Source: Gnetum montanum (taxonomy: Eukaryota; Streptophyta; Gnetopsida; Gnetales; Gnetaceae). Taken from it: a DNA stretch of 64,000 nucleotides. Position numbers and translations under genes: made by a program. The stretch is from NCBI GenBank assembly GCA_015680685.1, contig MNCI01022206.1, forward strand, positions 220,985 through 284,984, in the 5' to 3' direction. The notes under the pieces are model-generated. The model had not been told where the DNA came from. It saw only the letters and a program-made list of their open reading frames with translations, and did no database searches. Shown here piece after piece: positions 32,401-43,760 of this stretch. Numbering within the stretch: position 1 is the first letter of the stretch; every line of letters begins with the position of its first letter.

Positions 32401-34893
32401 TGAAGCAAACTCAAAGGATGTAGATGTAGAGGATGAGGGAGAAGTAGGGCTATTAGCCATGTAGGTTTGTAATGGCTTTTCAAGACTGTTGCTTTAGAAG
32501 AATGGTCTTTTCAAGATTTGTTTTCTGAACCACTTACGATGTTACATTGATATGGCTAGGCTAAATTTTTACCCTATATTGATGAAGCAAGTGGTAATTG
32601 AGTTGAAGGTGAAGGAACATGTGCATAAGGATGAAAAGGGTAGTGAGGAAATGGGGATTCACCTCTTAGAGATTAGGCTCTACAATATTTAGGAGGGTAG
32701 TATTGATGTTGGAATAAAGCATGACTAGAAGAGTCACATGGAAAAATGGGTTGTTGAACATAGTACTCATATGGATTAGGCTACTAGTAATGGTACTGAT
32801 ACCCTAGTGGTGGCATCCCCGACAATTATAGATGCTACTACTGCTAGTACTGCTTATAAGGTTGTGGTGGAGCTCCACTTAGATAGTAGGCTTATTGTTT
32901 ATGGAATAGCCTGGGATTTCTTTGGGAATAATGCAACCTTCTAGGTACTTACCTTCTAGCCAGTCTAGCATTTAGAGAATACACCCTAGACTCCTACAAG
33001 TGTGATGCAATGGGGCAAAATCCCTTAGGAGGTTCATAGTAGTAGATATCACATCCACCATCATTATCTAATTTGGACTCCACAACCTCCTCAATTGCAA
33101 TAGCCTTGCCCTTACCCCTTTGGTAAGCACATTCACCTTCCTTCCTTCTATGATCATGATCACTACTTTGCTATTTGGATTACTCGGCTATTTTTAAAGT
33201 GATTTGGAACTTTTCATCCAAAGAGTCCCACATTTTATCCACCTTGGCTAAAATTTCAGAAATAGATTTTTTCATTAGAAATATCTTTCGCTGCACTACC
33301 TCATTAAGTGGTGCATCCTCATCATTGTCATAGAACTGGACCTCCCTTTTGTAGATGAAAGGATCCCAATTATACTCCTCCACATTTTTTATTTTTCTCA
33401 AGTCTCCTTCTTTGGCAACCTACTTTATTAGCCTTTGAATCTAATGGGACCTTAATTCTAAAATTCTTCCTTAGGCATAGACCCCAAGAGTTCTCTGTGT
33501 TTCTATGTGAAGCCCATCTATTATATGATGGAGCTACTTCATTTGAGAATAACCATGGCTAGAACATCTATGTAAGAGAGAATAGTACCTATCCATTAAT
33601 GCATCTAAGGGTTCATGTGTTTCCTATTTCCAACCTTGGATCTACTTTCTCAATTTGGATACTTAAAAGTACATTTGATGCTTATCATTGAAGAGCTCAA
33701 GCATTGTACTCCATCTACAGATTAATTTTGGCTTCAAGGATCAATACCAACTTTCAAATTTCTTGATTAGTGTCCTTGGGAATAGCTTTAACTTTTGTCA
33801 TTAATTCTCCATATTTTATAAGGTACAGGCATTGTGAAAGGATTAAAGATGATTCTGGAAGTCTAAGTTGTATCCCCTTTCAAACTTTGGGATATTTTTC
33901 ATATCCAACCACTTAATTTTTCTATCTTTTACATGTCTTGTTGAAATTCTCACTACCTCTATGATGTTCAATATGTTTCAAGTTGCAATCAAAAGCTTAT
34001 CATGGTTATAACCTCTATGATGGCCATAATGTCCATGATTTCCTTGATTGTTTCTTCTTTCATGGTGGTGGACCTCCCTTGATTTCCCATGCCCCTAGTC
34101 TTGACTAGTTTAGTGGGCTATGCAATCATCTTTGTCCCATTGATCATCTCCATCATGACCACATCCTTTTTGGCTTCATTCAAAGCTAGCAAAGGAAGAA
34201 GACGATGACAAAGATAAAGAGGAAGAAGGACTAGCACCACCAAGGTGTCAGCCACCCCCTCTCCTATGGTCACAACCATGATCATCATTGTGATGCTTGT
34301 TCTCATCCCTACCATGACTCCCACATTTAGATCCCACATGACCATGAAACCCATTCTTTCCTAAACCAAGATTATTTACAATGGATTGAATATTCTAGTT
34401 TAAGCCCCCTTCATTAAAACCAAAGGAAGGAGAGTTAATAAATTGAGAATCCCCAGAAAAACAGATCCTCACTATCTTTTTGGCCCAATAGGAATAAGTG
34501 ATTATTAAGTTGTTTCCCCTTCGAAGCCTTATAGCACCTCTCCTATTGCTAAGCTCTTTTGCATTGTGCTTAAATAGGATGATAATCTTGATACTTGTGA
34601 TCTTCCACAATGTGTTCATCATTAAGCCCCTAGATGTACAACCTCATAAGAGTTTGCTGCAGCATTGTAGGAACTGATTGATCTAGTGGCACCACAATGT
34701 TTCCCTTCATGTCCCTTCATTACAACTATTCACCTTGATGTAAAATGAAGGTGAATTTTGGCACATACGCATTGAGATGAGTATACACCACTATGCATTG
34801 TTGGGGAAATGGCGGATTTGATCATTCATTCCTTTGTTGATTGGATGTATGCTTGATCCTTGATGGAGAATCATCTCTATGAGAAGAAGACAT
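32401..34893 (-). pseudogene. gag: Gag of element A, degraded
   Basis: The likely start is the ATG read leftward from 34893 (MSSSHRDDSPSR), 134 nt after the PBS. The Retrotrans_gag core lies at about 33730-33180: RWSTMLELFNDKHQMYF, VSKLRK, IQGWK, ETHEPLDALMDRYYSLLH, then GRILELRSH, IQRLIK and VAKEGDLRKIKNVEEYNWDP. Five stops in the first half of this core and three in YA-x-GRI, SH-x-IQ and IK-x-VAKEG all sit where Gln is plausible. A 73-codon open piece is at 33180-33401. The C-terminal linker to the protease is Tyr/Pro/Gln-rich. Confidence 0.8.
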
Positions 34894-35027
34894 CTTTAGA
34901 TTAGTAGAAAATACCAGTGTGCATTTACAATTATTATTATTATTCTAAGTGATTGTGACTTTAAGGTTTGTTACAATGATTTGAATAATTTTCACTAAGT
35001 TTTAGATAGCGCATGTAGCTAACTAAA
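34894..35027 (-). other. Leader between PBS and gag of element A
   Basis: 134 nt of AT-rich leader including an ATT microsatellite (about 34931-34945). By analogy this holds the packaging signal; nothing specific can be identified. Confidence 0.4.
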
Positions 35028-35047
35028 GTCCCCAACAATGGCACCAA
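35028..35047 (-). promoter_or_regulatory. Primer-binding site of element A
   Basis: Sense TTGGTGCCATTGTTGGGGAC abuts the 5' LTR end CTCATCA. It matches TGGCGCCGTTGCCGGGGA, complementary to plant tRNA-Asp, apart from transitions. This is the classic Athila-type PBS. Confidence 0.85.
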
Positions 35048-35383
35048 TGATGAGTAGTGAGTATACAGTATGCCCAACCATATGAATCACTAACATTCAC
35101 TTGGCGATCTAGTCAAATTTTGTTGACTTTAGCTCTCTAAGTAAACTAGGTTCTAGGAAGTGAGTCTAACCATTGCAATCATTTTCTTCTTAGTTCCACT
35201 TGTGGAGTGCAAGTATATGGTTATGTGTAACTAAGGCATATGATTTTTATCATTTTATATTTTATGAATTAAGTTTCCTAAGAACAATAATAAAGTAATT
35301 GAATGTTTAATTAATCTAATAACTAAATAATATTTAACTAATCATAACATAAGCATCTATTCCCACTTTTCATACACATTATG

Positions 35384-35780
35384 ATCTTATAGCACGACTG
35401 GGTTATCAAGCATTATGCACTACTAGGATTACCAAGTATTAAATGTATGCTTAAAGTGGTCATAATTATGTTTTCTATTTAATTAATATTAATTACTTAG
35501 TTAAAATTCATAAAAGTATATTGCATGAATATTAAATGCATAAAGAAAACATTAATCTATTACAAGAGCTACAAGCGTTTTTATGAACATCTTATAGCAC
35601 CACTCGGTTATCAAACATTATGCACTACTAGGATTACCAAGCATTAAATGTATGCTTGAAGTGGTCATACTTATGTTTGCTATTTAACTGATATTAATTG
35701 CTTAGTTAAAATTCATAAAAGTATATTGCATGAATATTAAATGCATAAAGAAAACATTAATCTATTCCAAGTTCTACAAG
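35384..35780. repeat. Tandem duplication inside right LTR A
   Basis: Two copies of about 192 bp, period 205 bp (35384-35575 and 35589-35780), both starting ATCTTATAGCAC and ending in a CTAC-AAG block. Roughly 12 differences in 180 aligned bases by eye. The left LTR has only one copy (from about 16968), so the duplication post-dates reverse transcription of A. Confidence 0.85.
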
Positions 35781-35978
35781 GGTTCATCAGAAAAGCTCAT
35801 ATTTATTGCCATTCACATTGTCATGCTTAGGTACATTAGTGCTTGAATAAAGATCCGTACACTTATTTGACTTGTACCACGAGCACTCAAAAAATATTCT
35901 AACTCTCAAAAGAAAAAACTACAAGAGCTTCACTACAACTAAGAAAATGAAATGGATGAATTATGCACCAAAGTATTG

Positions 35979-35986
35979 TATTTATA
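35979..35986 (-). promoter_or_regulatory. TATA box of right LTR A
   Basis: Sense TATAAATA, conserved with the left LTR. As the 5' LTR copy, this would have driven the A genomic RNA. Confidence 0.65.
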
Positions 35987-36083
35987 GGCCAGCACACATC
36001 TTGTGATATTGGATATCTAATAACGCATCATGGGCTTCAATATTGGGGATCCAATATCACGGCCTATCAGAAATGATGCATCA

Positions 36084-36553
36084 CAATTGCTGTAATGAAA
36101 GCTCAAATGTAATGGGTATGGTTTCTTCTTTAGCTACTCTTTTGCAATAGCTTGGTAATGCTGTAACATATTACTTCCCATGCTTCTCTAGCATAATAGA
36201 AATGGCTAAATGAATGGCTATAAAAATGGCTAAAAGAGATGAAGGCTATAAAGTGAAGCTCTTGAACTTGGCTTAGTAATTTGGTTTTCTAGCCTTGGGG
36301 ATTGGACTAGAATTTCTTCCTCTTCTCTTTCTATTTCTTCTATAAAATATTTGTTTTCTTTCTTTGAGAAAGCTTGAAAACTCTTGAGTCTCTATAATTG
36401 AGAAAAGGCAAACTATTTCCTCCTTTTCTATAGTGTGAAAACATATTTCTATGACTTTAACCTTAGTGGTTGTGCTTAGTCAAGATTTGTAAAGAAGCCC
36501 TATAAATTTCTTTTAATTAATAAAATTACTTTGCCTCTTGGAAATAGAGTTAG
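36084..36553 (+). repeat. 3' LTR of the Copia element, second part
   Basis: Starts with the target duplication CAATT and then matches about 8985-9450 of the 5' LTR. The match includes TATAAAGTGAAGCT, GAAAGCTTGAAAACTCTTGAG and ACTTTGCC. Homology fades near 36553. The last roughly 225 bp of the LTR (9450-9673 in the 5' copy) are missing, so the Copia element was truncated on the right. Confidence 0.85.
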
Positions 36554-36924
36554 GATCATTTTCATTTCTCCTATGTATAAGAAATTTTATAAAGCTTATG
36601 ACCTATCATTTTCATGCACCAATAATTTATAAGAGTACAAAGCTCATTGTAAAGATTTATCATATGCTTTGGAGAAGAGAGTGGAAGTCATTATGATGAA
36701 TGGAAATTTCTTGTTAATTTATGATTATTTAAAACAAATAGTTACTATCAAAAGTCACTCCCTTAAAAGGTATGTCTACAAAGCTCAACCCCTTCTGAAT
36801 TAATGTATTGCATATAATATTTGTTACATGCTAAGGGAAATAAGTATGGAAGCTAATGAGCTAGCCAGAGTTTCTTCTGAGTTATCTAGATTATGGCATA
36901 GTATTCGAAAAGGTAGTTGTTAAA

Positions 36925-37113
36925 TTGACATTGAATTTAGAGGTTCCAAAAAATGTGACTCACATTCAAGTACTTCATAATGATGATTACTTTGGATCCT
37001 TTCTATATAATAGGGAAAAATTTAGGAATCAAATAATGGATGATAGATGTGCAATTTTAGATCTTGGGAATGGTACTAATTTTATTTCTAGGAATATTAT
37101 TGAGTTGGAATAA
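36925..37113 (+). pseudogene. Protease remnant of element G
   Basis: A 62-codon open piece includes CAILDLGNGTNFISRNIIEL, similar to the Gypsy protease core LxDxGxxxNxxS. The catalytic D-(S/T)-G reads DLG. Upstream, 36640-36920 has a Leu/Lys-rich stretch that could be the end of gag, but no Gag motif can be assigned. Confidence 0.65.
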
Positions 37114-37299
37114 TAATTCAATATGAACATAATAAAATCAAGAACTAAAGAACTCAATAGTGAGAAAAGGTTTCCAAATCTTGAAATAAAAGAAGAACCT
37201 ATAATGATAAGGATAGAAAAAAATTATTACAAAAAAGGAATGGCAAGAGCTTGAGCTTATGTTAAGGATGAATATCAAGGCATTCTATTGGTCCTATGA

Positions 37300-37900
37300 A
37301 GAATTAAAATTTTTTGATACAAATATTATCATGTATAAGATTCCTTTGCTACCTTATTACAAGATGGTCCATCAAAAATTGAGAAAATTTAATTAATAGT
37401 TTGAACTAGCAATGTAGGTACAATTTAAATCCCTCCTTTAATCAAAGGTTATTAATCCTATTCAATGTTAATATGGATTGAAAATTTGGTTCTAATAAAA
37501 AAAAACATGGCTATTTTTGTTTTTGTGTGGATTTTAGGAAATTGAATGATGCTTCAAAGAAGGATATGTACCCTCTTCCAAGGATTGATAGAATGTTGCA
37601 AAGGATAGCAAGTTTTACCCTTTACTCATTCTTAGATGATTTTTAAGATTACAACCAAATTTAGTGGATCCTACTAATCAATATAACACTACATTCACTA
37701 CTAAGTAAGAAATCTATACAAATAAATAATGTCCTATGATTTATTTAATATAGGGGCAATCTTCTAGTGTGTCATGGAAAAATATTTTAAATGCTTAAAG
37801 GGAAAATTCATAACTATTTATCTAAATGATGTTACAATATATTCAAAGATTAAAAATGAACATTCTAAAAATTTGTAGGCTATTTTCCACCACTATCACA
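37300..37900 (+). pseudogene. Reverse transcriptase remnant of element G
   Basis: Pieces in shifting frames read YKIPLLPYYK then HQKLRKFN; KVINPIQC; and FCVDFRKLNDASKKDMYPLP then RIDRMLQRI near 37510-37600. FLDDF and YNQI follow. These match the Gypsy/Tat RT N-terminal fingers and block B in order. The catalytic Y/F-x-DD region near 37820 is shifted and unreadable. Stops and several frameshifts make this an old copy. Confidence 0.8.
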
Positions 37901-38229
37901 AGTATGGAATCTCATTGAATTCTTAAAAGAGATTTTTTGCTATTGAGAAGGGTATCCTCTTCAAACATAAATTTCTTAAGTAGGAATTATGGTACATCTA
38001 TCAAAGATCCAAAAAATCAAGAATCTCATATTTTCAACAGATAAGAAGATGTTAAGATCTTTCTTCAATAAGATCAATTTTATTAAGAAATTCATTCCAA
38101 GTTTTACAAAAATAAGCAAACCCTTGCAATTGATGTTAAGGAATGATTAAGAAGTTAAGAAAACTATTAAAGCTAAAAGCTCCTTTCAACAAATTAAATT
38201 AGCTACTACCCAACTTCCTATCCTAGTAA

Positions 38230-38600
38230 GTTCTAATTTTCAAAATGAGTTTTCTTGATATGCATTTACTTTTGAAGATACATTGGCAATGGTCATCATG
38301 CAAAAGGAAGGTACCAATGATTTACCCATAGGATTTTATAGTCCTTATTTGAAAGGTTCAAAGTTGGAACATTTATTCCTAAGAAAAGAAGCATATGAAG
38401 TGGTAATACAATATTTTAAGTATTATTTTGGAAAAATGCATGTAGTGGTTTATTTTCATGAACCATTCGTAAAAACAAATCTTGTATCATAATGACTTCT
38501 TGTTCAAGAAAGGTAGTTTGATTGCTAAGCTTCAATGTTTGATATTAAGTTTAGAGCTTGCAAAATGATAAAGTATGTTGGTTTGGATTATATGCTTTCT
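38230..38600 (+). pseudogene. RNase H remnant of element G
   Basis: Open from 38283 to 38492. It reads AMVIMQKEGTNDLPIGFYSP, YLKGSKLEHLFLRKEAYEVV and YYFGKMHVVVYFHEPFV. The pattern is P-(I/V)-x-FYS-x-x-L, a Glu block and a V-x-Y-x-x-H block of Gypsy RNase H. The final T/SDH-type Asp is replaced in YFHEP. Confidence 0.75.
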
Positions 38601-39169
38601 AATGCTAAAAAGGATTGTGATATCAAGAATGAAAAGCTTATGCAAATATTCCTTGTTAATATTTGGAATTGATATATAGTGCAGTATCAAAAAATTATAT
38701 TAATACCTAACAATTTGTTGGCTAATTGGATCAAGTTTATTAAAAAGAAGATGGTAGGATTTTCTTTATTAGAGGTAACCTTGTTAAAAATATATCAATG
38801 GAATTTATCTTAGATGTATTTCAAATGTAAACATAGAAAAGTTCACAGCATCATTTTATGATCACCATGATGAGCATTATGTGTCACTAGAAGGCACAGC
38901 TAGAATAATTATCAATGCAAGTTATTATTAGTCAATGCTAGACAAGAATGTTAATGATTCCATCAAGAAGAAATTATAATTTTAGTTGGATGATCCTAAG
39001 TTTTTTGAGGAAAGTTCATCACTTAAGCTTATCATTATTAACAAATAGTTCCAAAAATATGGCTAGGACTTTAACAGACAAATCAATTCTATTGCTTCAA
39101 CAAGACATTAGTTTATTACAATATCAACTAATTATTTTATACACTAGCCTAACACTAAGATTTTGAAAT

Positions 39170-39560
39170 TTGCAACAACTCTAAAAGTCATTAAATTCTT
39201 AAAGGAATATATCTTAACCAAGTTTGGGGTTCCATTTCACTTGGTTAGTAATATTAATTTTTTTAGTTATTTAAATTTATCATTTAGGCTAGTAAGAGGA
39301 GGAATAGATTGTAATTTTTAGTGAGTTATTATCCTTAGAAAAATGGTTTAGTAAAACGAAACAATGAAAAATTAATAGTGAATCTTAAGAGGATTGTTTT
39401 AATTAACTCTAGAGCTTGGCATAAAAAACTGAAGTTTGTTCTTTAGTCTAATAGGATTTTTTTTCAAGAAAAGCATTAGAATATCATCTTTCCAAGTTAT
39501 TTATGGAAGGAAGGCAAGTATTCCTAGTAAAATACTCACAAAAATTGTAAACAAAATTTT
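39170..39560 (+). pseudogene. Integrase remnant of element G
   Basis: KFGVPFHLVSN marks the second catalytic block (Asp lost). YYPQKNGLVKRNNEKL is only legible with stops at 39338-39370. NLKRIVLINSRAWHKKLKFV, a stop and SNRI follow. This is the standard Gypsy integrase order FG-(V/I)-P, SYYPQ-x-NG-x-x-E, W-x-x-L-x-x-A-x-x-x-x-R. The Glu position is changed. Confidence 0.75.
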
Positions 39561-39900
39561 TTTCATATAAGGAGAAGATGATTCCTAGTAGGTCATTGCT
39601 TAGTTATTTTGTTACATGTGAAGAATATAAAAGTACTGCTATGGATAATTTGTTCAAGATTTGGTTCATGATCAAAAGATGGTTTGATAGAAGAGCTAAA
39701 AAAAAAAGGACTTTTAAAATAGATGGTTTAGTTTTACTGAAAATTTAGTAGAAAATTTCAATATATGGTAAATTTTTTCCAAATTGGAAAGTAATATAGG
39801 CATTTGTTAGTCATGATAATTTCAAACTAGTAGCTCAAAATAGTGCGATATCATTACTTGTTAATGTTTTTAACATTAAATGGTACTTTCACTAATGTTT

Positions 39901-41099
39901 AGTATATTCTTTACCTATAAATTGTACATAGTAGTTAGGTAGCTATAGTTTGGCCTAAACTAAAGGAAGGAAGTAGGCTTGAGGAATAGTATGAGCTATC
40001 ATGAATTGTTGGCATAGCTAGATCCTTTATTTCTTTTGTGTAGACTTACTATATTCATCAAGTTAAGATGGTAATATCTATAGCTTTATGCTATGGAATC
40101 CAAGTTAATAATCCTTATACAAACTAGCAAAGAACAAATGAATGTGGTGGTAGTATCTTCTTGATTCTATATGCCGAAACTCCTTGAAAGCACATTATAG
40201 TTTTCAATCTTAGATTATATTTATGAGGAACTATCTAAGAATGATTAAGAAACATAAAGAGACCTATGTTCTTCACCACAATGATTAGGATGGCCAAGGT
40301 TAATAGTTTGCTTCCCATTCAAATAGTTCTTAAAGTCTATTATAAGGTTTTTCTATAGGTGTAATCTCTATACCTATCTCTAGTTTTCTTAAATTCTTTA
40401 CTTCAATTATATTTTGTTTTCTTTCAGGACTAACGTTGGAACCATTTCCAATATGATGATTTACAAAATAGCAAGACATTATTTTTTTTAAATGAAGTTT
40501 GTTATAGAAATTCATGTCATCTTGTAGAGTGTTTCAATATATTTTGATTAATACTCATATTGTATCATTCCTCTTGAAATTATTTTGATAAAATCATCAT
40601 TAGAACTAGTTTCAAGTTACTGAAATCATCTTTATTGGAACTAGATAATTTTATCCATTTTGGTAGCTTTCATCAAAGGCTTGAAGTAATATGTTGATGC
40701 TAGCATGATTTAAAACCTTTGTGGAATCATCTCAAGTTGGAACAATTTTGTATGACATTAGTAGAATCATAATTACATTACAAATATCATGGAACTACAT
40801 ATGCATTGTTCAATTTGCAACAAGCAACTATGGAAAAGAAAGATGGATTTTAAACAGAAAGAAAAAAATAAAAGTAAATGATCAAATTGTAACATCATTA
40901 ATATTTGGTAGTATGAATTTAAATATGCTCATGTGTTGATTTTGGATATTTAAACAAATATTTTTCTCCCACATCTTCCTTAACTAAGCACAAAGTTATG
41001 TCCAAGTAGAGAACTTTCAAGAATCAACATATTAAATTAGCAATGATGCAACCATGGATTTCTGCAAGGTTTTCTTTAAATATTTTGAAACCAAACTCA
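39901..41099. other. No recognised gene; possible LTR of element G
   Basis: AT-rich sequence with a purine run (AAAGGAAGGAAG, about 39960) that could be a PPT. I cannot find a repeated partner that would prove an LTR. Confidence 0.35.
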
Positions 41100-41975
41100 A
41101 TGAAGTAGAGAGTTTGAAGGGAAATAATTAGATGAGTTTTCAAGAAGAATTCAAGATTAATGATATTCCAAGCATTGTGTCATCTTTTTCTTTAGATTTG
41201 GATTCCTTTTCCTTTCCCTTGGAAGTTATTTGCTCCTATTTATGAATTCACTTAATTTCTTTTCAACCTTAAGTACCAAACCATATGCTTCATCAATATT
41301 TTGTGGCTTATAAAAAGATAAATCTTACTAGTACATTATTTTGACACCTTCTAAAAAGATTGAAACTTGTTGATACTACTTCTAGTTTACTTTATCTTGA
41401 TGGAATAGATCACAAAATTTGATGTATAATTCTTTGACATCCTTGTTACCTTACGTTAGAAATGTCAACTTCATAACAATCTCTTATCTTTGATGAGATT
41501 GTTAAAAATTTCTTTTCAACATATATTTCATTGGATTTCACTCTTGGATGGATTGTTTGTTTTATATTTCCTAATCCTAGGATTCCTTTTCTCACCAAGT
41601 AGAAGCAATACTTTCTAAATGAGATTCAACAATAGGTACCCTGAAGTTATTTGGTACCTCTTCCAACTCAAAATGGTTGTCAAGTGTTTTCAACCAACTT
41701 GAAAAATCATTAGTACCATTTGCATCATTAAAAGTATCAACTCAATGTACGAAAGTCTAGTAACATTTTTGAATGTTTTAGTAAGTCTTGCCTCATCTTC
41801 CTCATTAATCTTACTAAGAAAATAAGTAGTTACCACTATTAGAGCCCTTATAACTCTAATCTTAGGAATAGGATTCCCTTCTATTAGAATCGTTGGTTGA
41901 TGGATTCTTACACTCCCATAGCTAGATTGTCCTTCCTCATCCTCCATGTATCTTAATATGGCTAGGACTAGCATT
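41100..41975 (-). pseudogene. gag: Gypsy gag remnant, minus strand
   Basis: Read leftward, an open piece at 41974-41690 is followed in shifted frames by NDFSSWLKTLDNHFELEEVP, VPIVESHLESIASTW, DVKELYIKFCDLFHQDKVNW and NIDEAYGLVLKVEKKLSEF. This is the Retrotrans_gag order: W-x-x-x-(I/L), F, HL...A..W, Y...F..L. Related elements continue into a CCHC knuckle, which is not visible here. No pol follows within the window, so only gag is left. Confidence 0.7.
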
Positions 41976-42639
41976 TCTATCTACCTTTGTGTTAATTTCA
42001 TCCAACCAAACAACCATCATATAGAAGGTAGACTTCATGCTTTCTATGTCTCTATTCAAATCTTACACCTGTTTCTTCTTAGGAGTCATCTGAAATTGAA
42101 AAAATTCTCAATCCAATCTAAGCTACAATCAACACAAAACTCTAATATTAATAATTAGCTAGAGCAGGTTCACTTCAATATTAAATCACCTTCCAATAAT
42201 AAATCTAGATATTATGAAAATATAATTAATTTTCTAAAACATGAAACTACTAGCTATCTTCACTTATTCAAAGAGAATATTAAAACATGATTTAACAACC
42301 TACCAAACATTCAAAACCTCTCCAAAATACTTAAACGATGTTGCAAAGCATGAGGCTCTACAACCATATAATAGTTATTTGCAATGTAAGGTACAACTAA
42401 TAAAGAGTCTCTTCTATAATGTGGGGCTAAGATCTCAACTCACAAGCAAGAATAGAATACATCAACCAACACATAACATAATTAACCTTGGAGCTATAAC
42501 ACCTATGCACTCACTCAATGTACTCTCTCACACTCTTACCAAGCTTAACATATGAACTTATATGATATCTCCTCTCTCTATATCATACAAGCATGAGACA
42601 TAATACATACTTATTAATAAAACAAGATAAAAATCCTAG

Positions 42640-43760
42640 GAAACCTTCCTCAAGCTCAACTTACAGTTCCCACATTATTCCTAACTTTTTTCACCTTTTC
42701 CTGGCTATTTCTTAAATTGGAATAGGTAATTTTAGAAGTTTTCCAGTCATATAGGCCATCTCTAACCTTCTAGGATCTTCTCCTACCAAAATACAACTAT
42801 CAAGAATGACATCTCCTTCATGAGTGAGACATCACTTCTTGGATGAGATGTCTCCTATTCCATAAGAGATGTCTCTTGTGAAGACTTAAGTCTTAGCAGA
42901 GATGTCTTTGGCATGTCCTAGATGGTGTAGGGGGGTTGCACCTTGATAAACCCTCAATAGAATCCAATCTACAACTTCCAAACAAATCTAGCTTAGAAAT
43001 AATGATAACATAATAAAATAGAGAAAATCTCCCTTATATTAAGATAATTCTCAAAATACATAGAAAATACATCAAAGATAAGAAGCCAAGCTTAACTCAC
43101 CACTTTCCCAAGAATGTTAAAGACCACACTTGTCCTCTCTTAATCCTAAATTGCTTACAATGTATCCCAAGATCAAAACAAGACACTTATAAGAGATTCT
43201 TCTAACCTCTCTCAAGTGCTCTTCCTTGGGTTCCACTCAAATTCCTTACACAAGCTCTCCTTCCTTAAGAGCCCTCTCTCTTGCACTCTATTAGGATTTT
43301 TGGCCTCTAGAATTTACACTATGACACTTGGCACTTCGACACTTAGCACTATGACACTTACAATGGTGAAATACATCAATATTTAGAAACAACCAGAAGG
43401 TTAAAATGCTAAAAAACTTTTCTCAACTCAACTTGAGGTTCTTTAGATGTTTTCCAAGTCTTCTCACCTTCTCCCTAGTTGTTTTCATCTTTCTTTGGTT
43501 GTTTTGTGAATTCGAATGGCATTTTCAAAAGCTTCCCCATGTGTCTGGGTCATCTCTAGCTTTGCTGGGATGTATACTATGAAAGTCCTACATTCCAGAG
43601 AGATGTCTACTATTTTTGGTAGACATATACTCTTCAAGGGATATGTCTTTGGAAATAAATATTTGGGAAGATGTCTATCTTTTTGGGGAGATGCCTCTTC
43701 TAAAGGTGCTAAAAATAAGAGTGCTCATTTTGATGTTAAGAGCCTCTGGATACCTCCCAA
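42640..43760. repeat. Two diverged LTR-like copies rich in GAGATGTCT
   Basis: Segments of about 320 bp near 42640-42960 and 43405-43745 share an order of words: TCAACTCAACTT-like, TTCTCACCTT, TTCATCTTTC/ATTTCTT and CATCTCTA, then a run of GATGTCT octamers. These are at about 42854, 42870, 42899, 43603, 43643 and 43672. They may be two LTRs, or a duplicated LTR, of the gag-bearing element at 41100-41975. Neither TG/CA ends nor a PBS could be established. Confidence 0.45.

Larger units (their letters stand above)
16626..36083 (-). mobile_element. Gypsy element A, Athila/Tat-like, nested in the Copia LTR
   Basis: Minus-strand order is 5' LTR (35048-36083), tRNA-Asp-type PBS, gag, protease, RT, RNase H, integrase, long 3' noncoding region, PPT, 3' LTR (16626-17446). 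RT before integrase identifies Gypsy. The PBS, the FMDDF-type RT motif and the protease type fit Athila/Tat. Element B interrupts it between RNase H and integrase (TSD TCAAC). Without B it is about 10.5 kb, a normal full length for this group. All genes are broken by stops. LTR identity looks near 80 percent by eye over the first 190 bp. Confidence 0.85.
35048..36083 (-). repeat. 5' LTR of element A (right copy)
   Basis: 1036 bp, beginning TGATGAG and ending GATGCATCA on the plus strand. It is longer than the left copy because of a tandem duplication at 35384-35780. U3 near 36005-36058 has GATATTGGATATC and CAATATTGGGGATCCAATAT, palindromic ATATC-type words. Confidence 0.85.
7692..36553 (+). 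mobile_element. SIRE-like Copia LTR retrotransposon, split by a nested insertion
   Basis: Order on the plus strand: 5' LTR, PBS, gag, protease, integrase, RT, RNase H, PPT, 3' LTR. The domain order IN before RT identifies Copia. The long coiled-coil region after gag and the D-S-x-C-S-x-H-M-T-type protease block point to the SIRE/Maximus lineage. The 5' LTR is 1982 bp. The 3' LTR is cut after 1273 bp by element A (16626-36083) and resumes at 36084; its last roughly 225 bp are missing. No target duplication can be shown because the right terminus is lost. All frames are broken. Confidence 0.85.
36560..39900 (+). mobile_element. Gypsy element G remnant, Tat-like
   Basis: The plus-strand order is protease, RT, RNase H, integrase, all heavily degraded. 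The spacing between RNase H and integrase is roughly normal. I could not find its LTRs or PBS. It abuts the truncated Copia LTR, so it may have caused the loss of the Copia 3' end. The pol differs clearly from that of A: RT near CVDFRKLNDASKKDMYPLP, against CIDFKLLNMVTYNDHF. Confidence 0.75.

Noticed and set aside
34118-34354. 78-codon minus-strand frame with a hydrophobic Val/Leu/Met-rich sequence resembling a membrane segment
   Set aside because: It is a wrong-frame reading of gag A; the gag frame there is His/Arg/Asn-rich.
36560-39900. Endogenous pararetrovirus as the source of the RT of element G
   Set aside because: An integrase block follows RNase H, which is Gypsy order. No coat- or movement-protein motif was seen.
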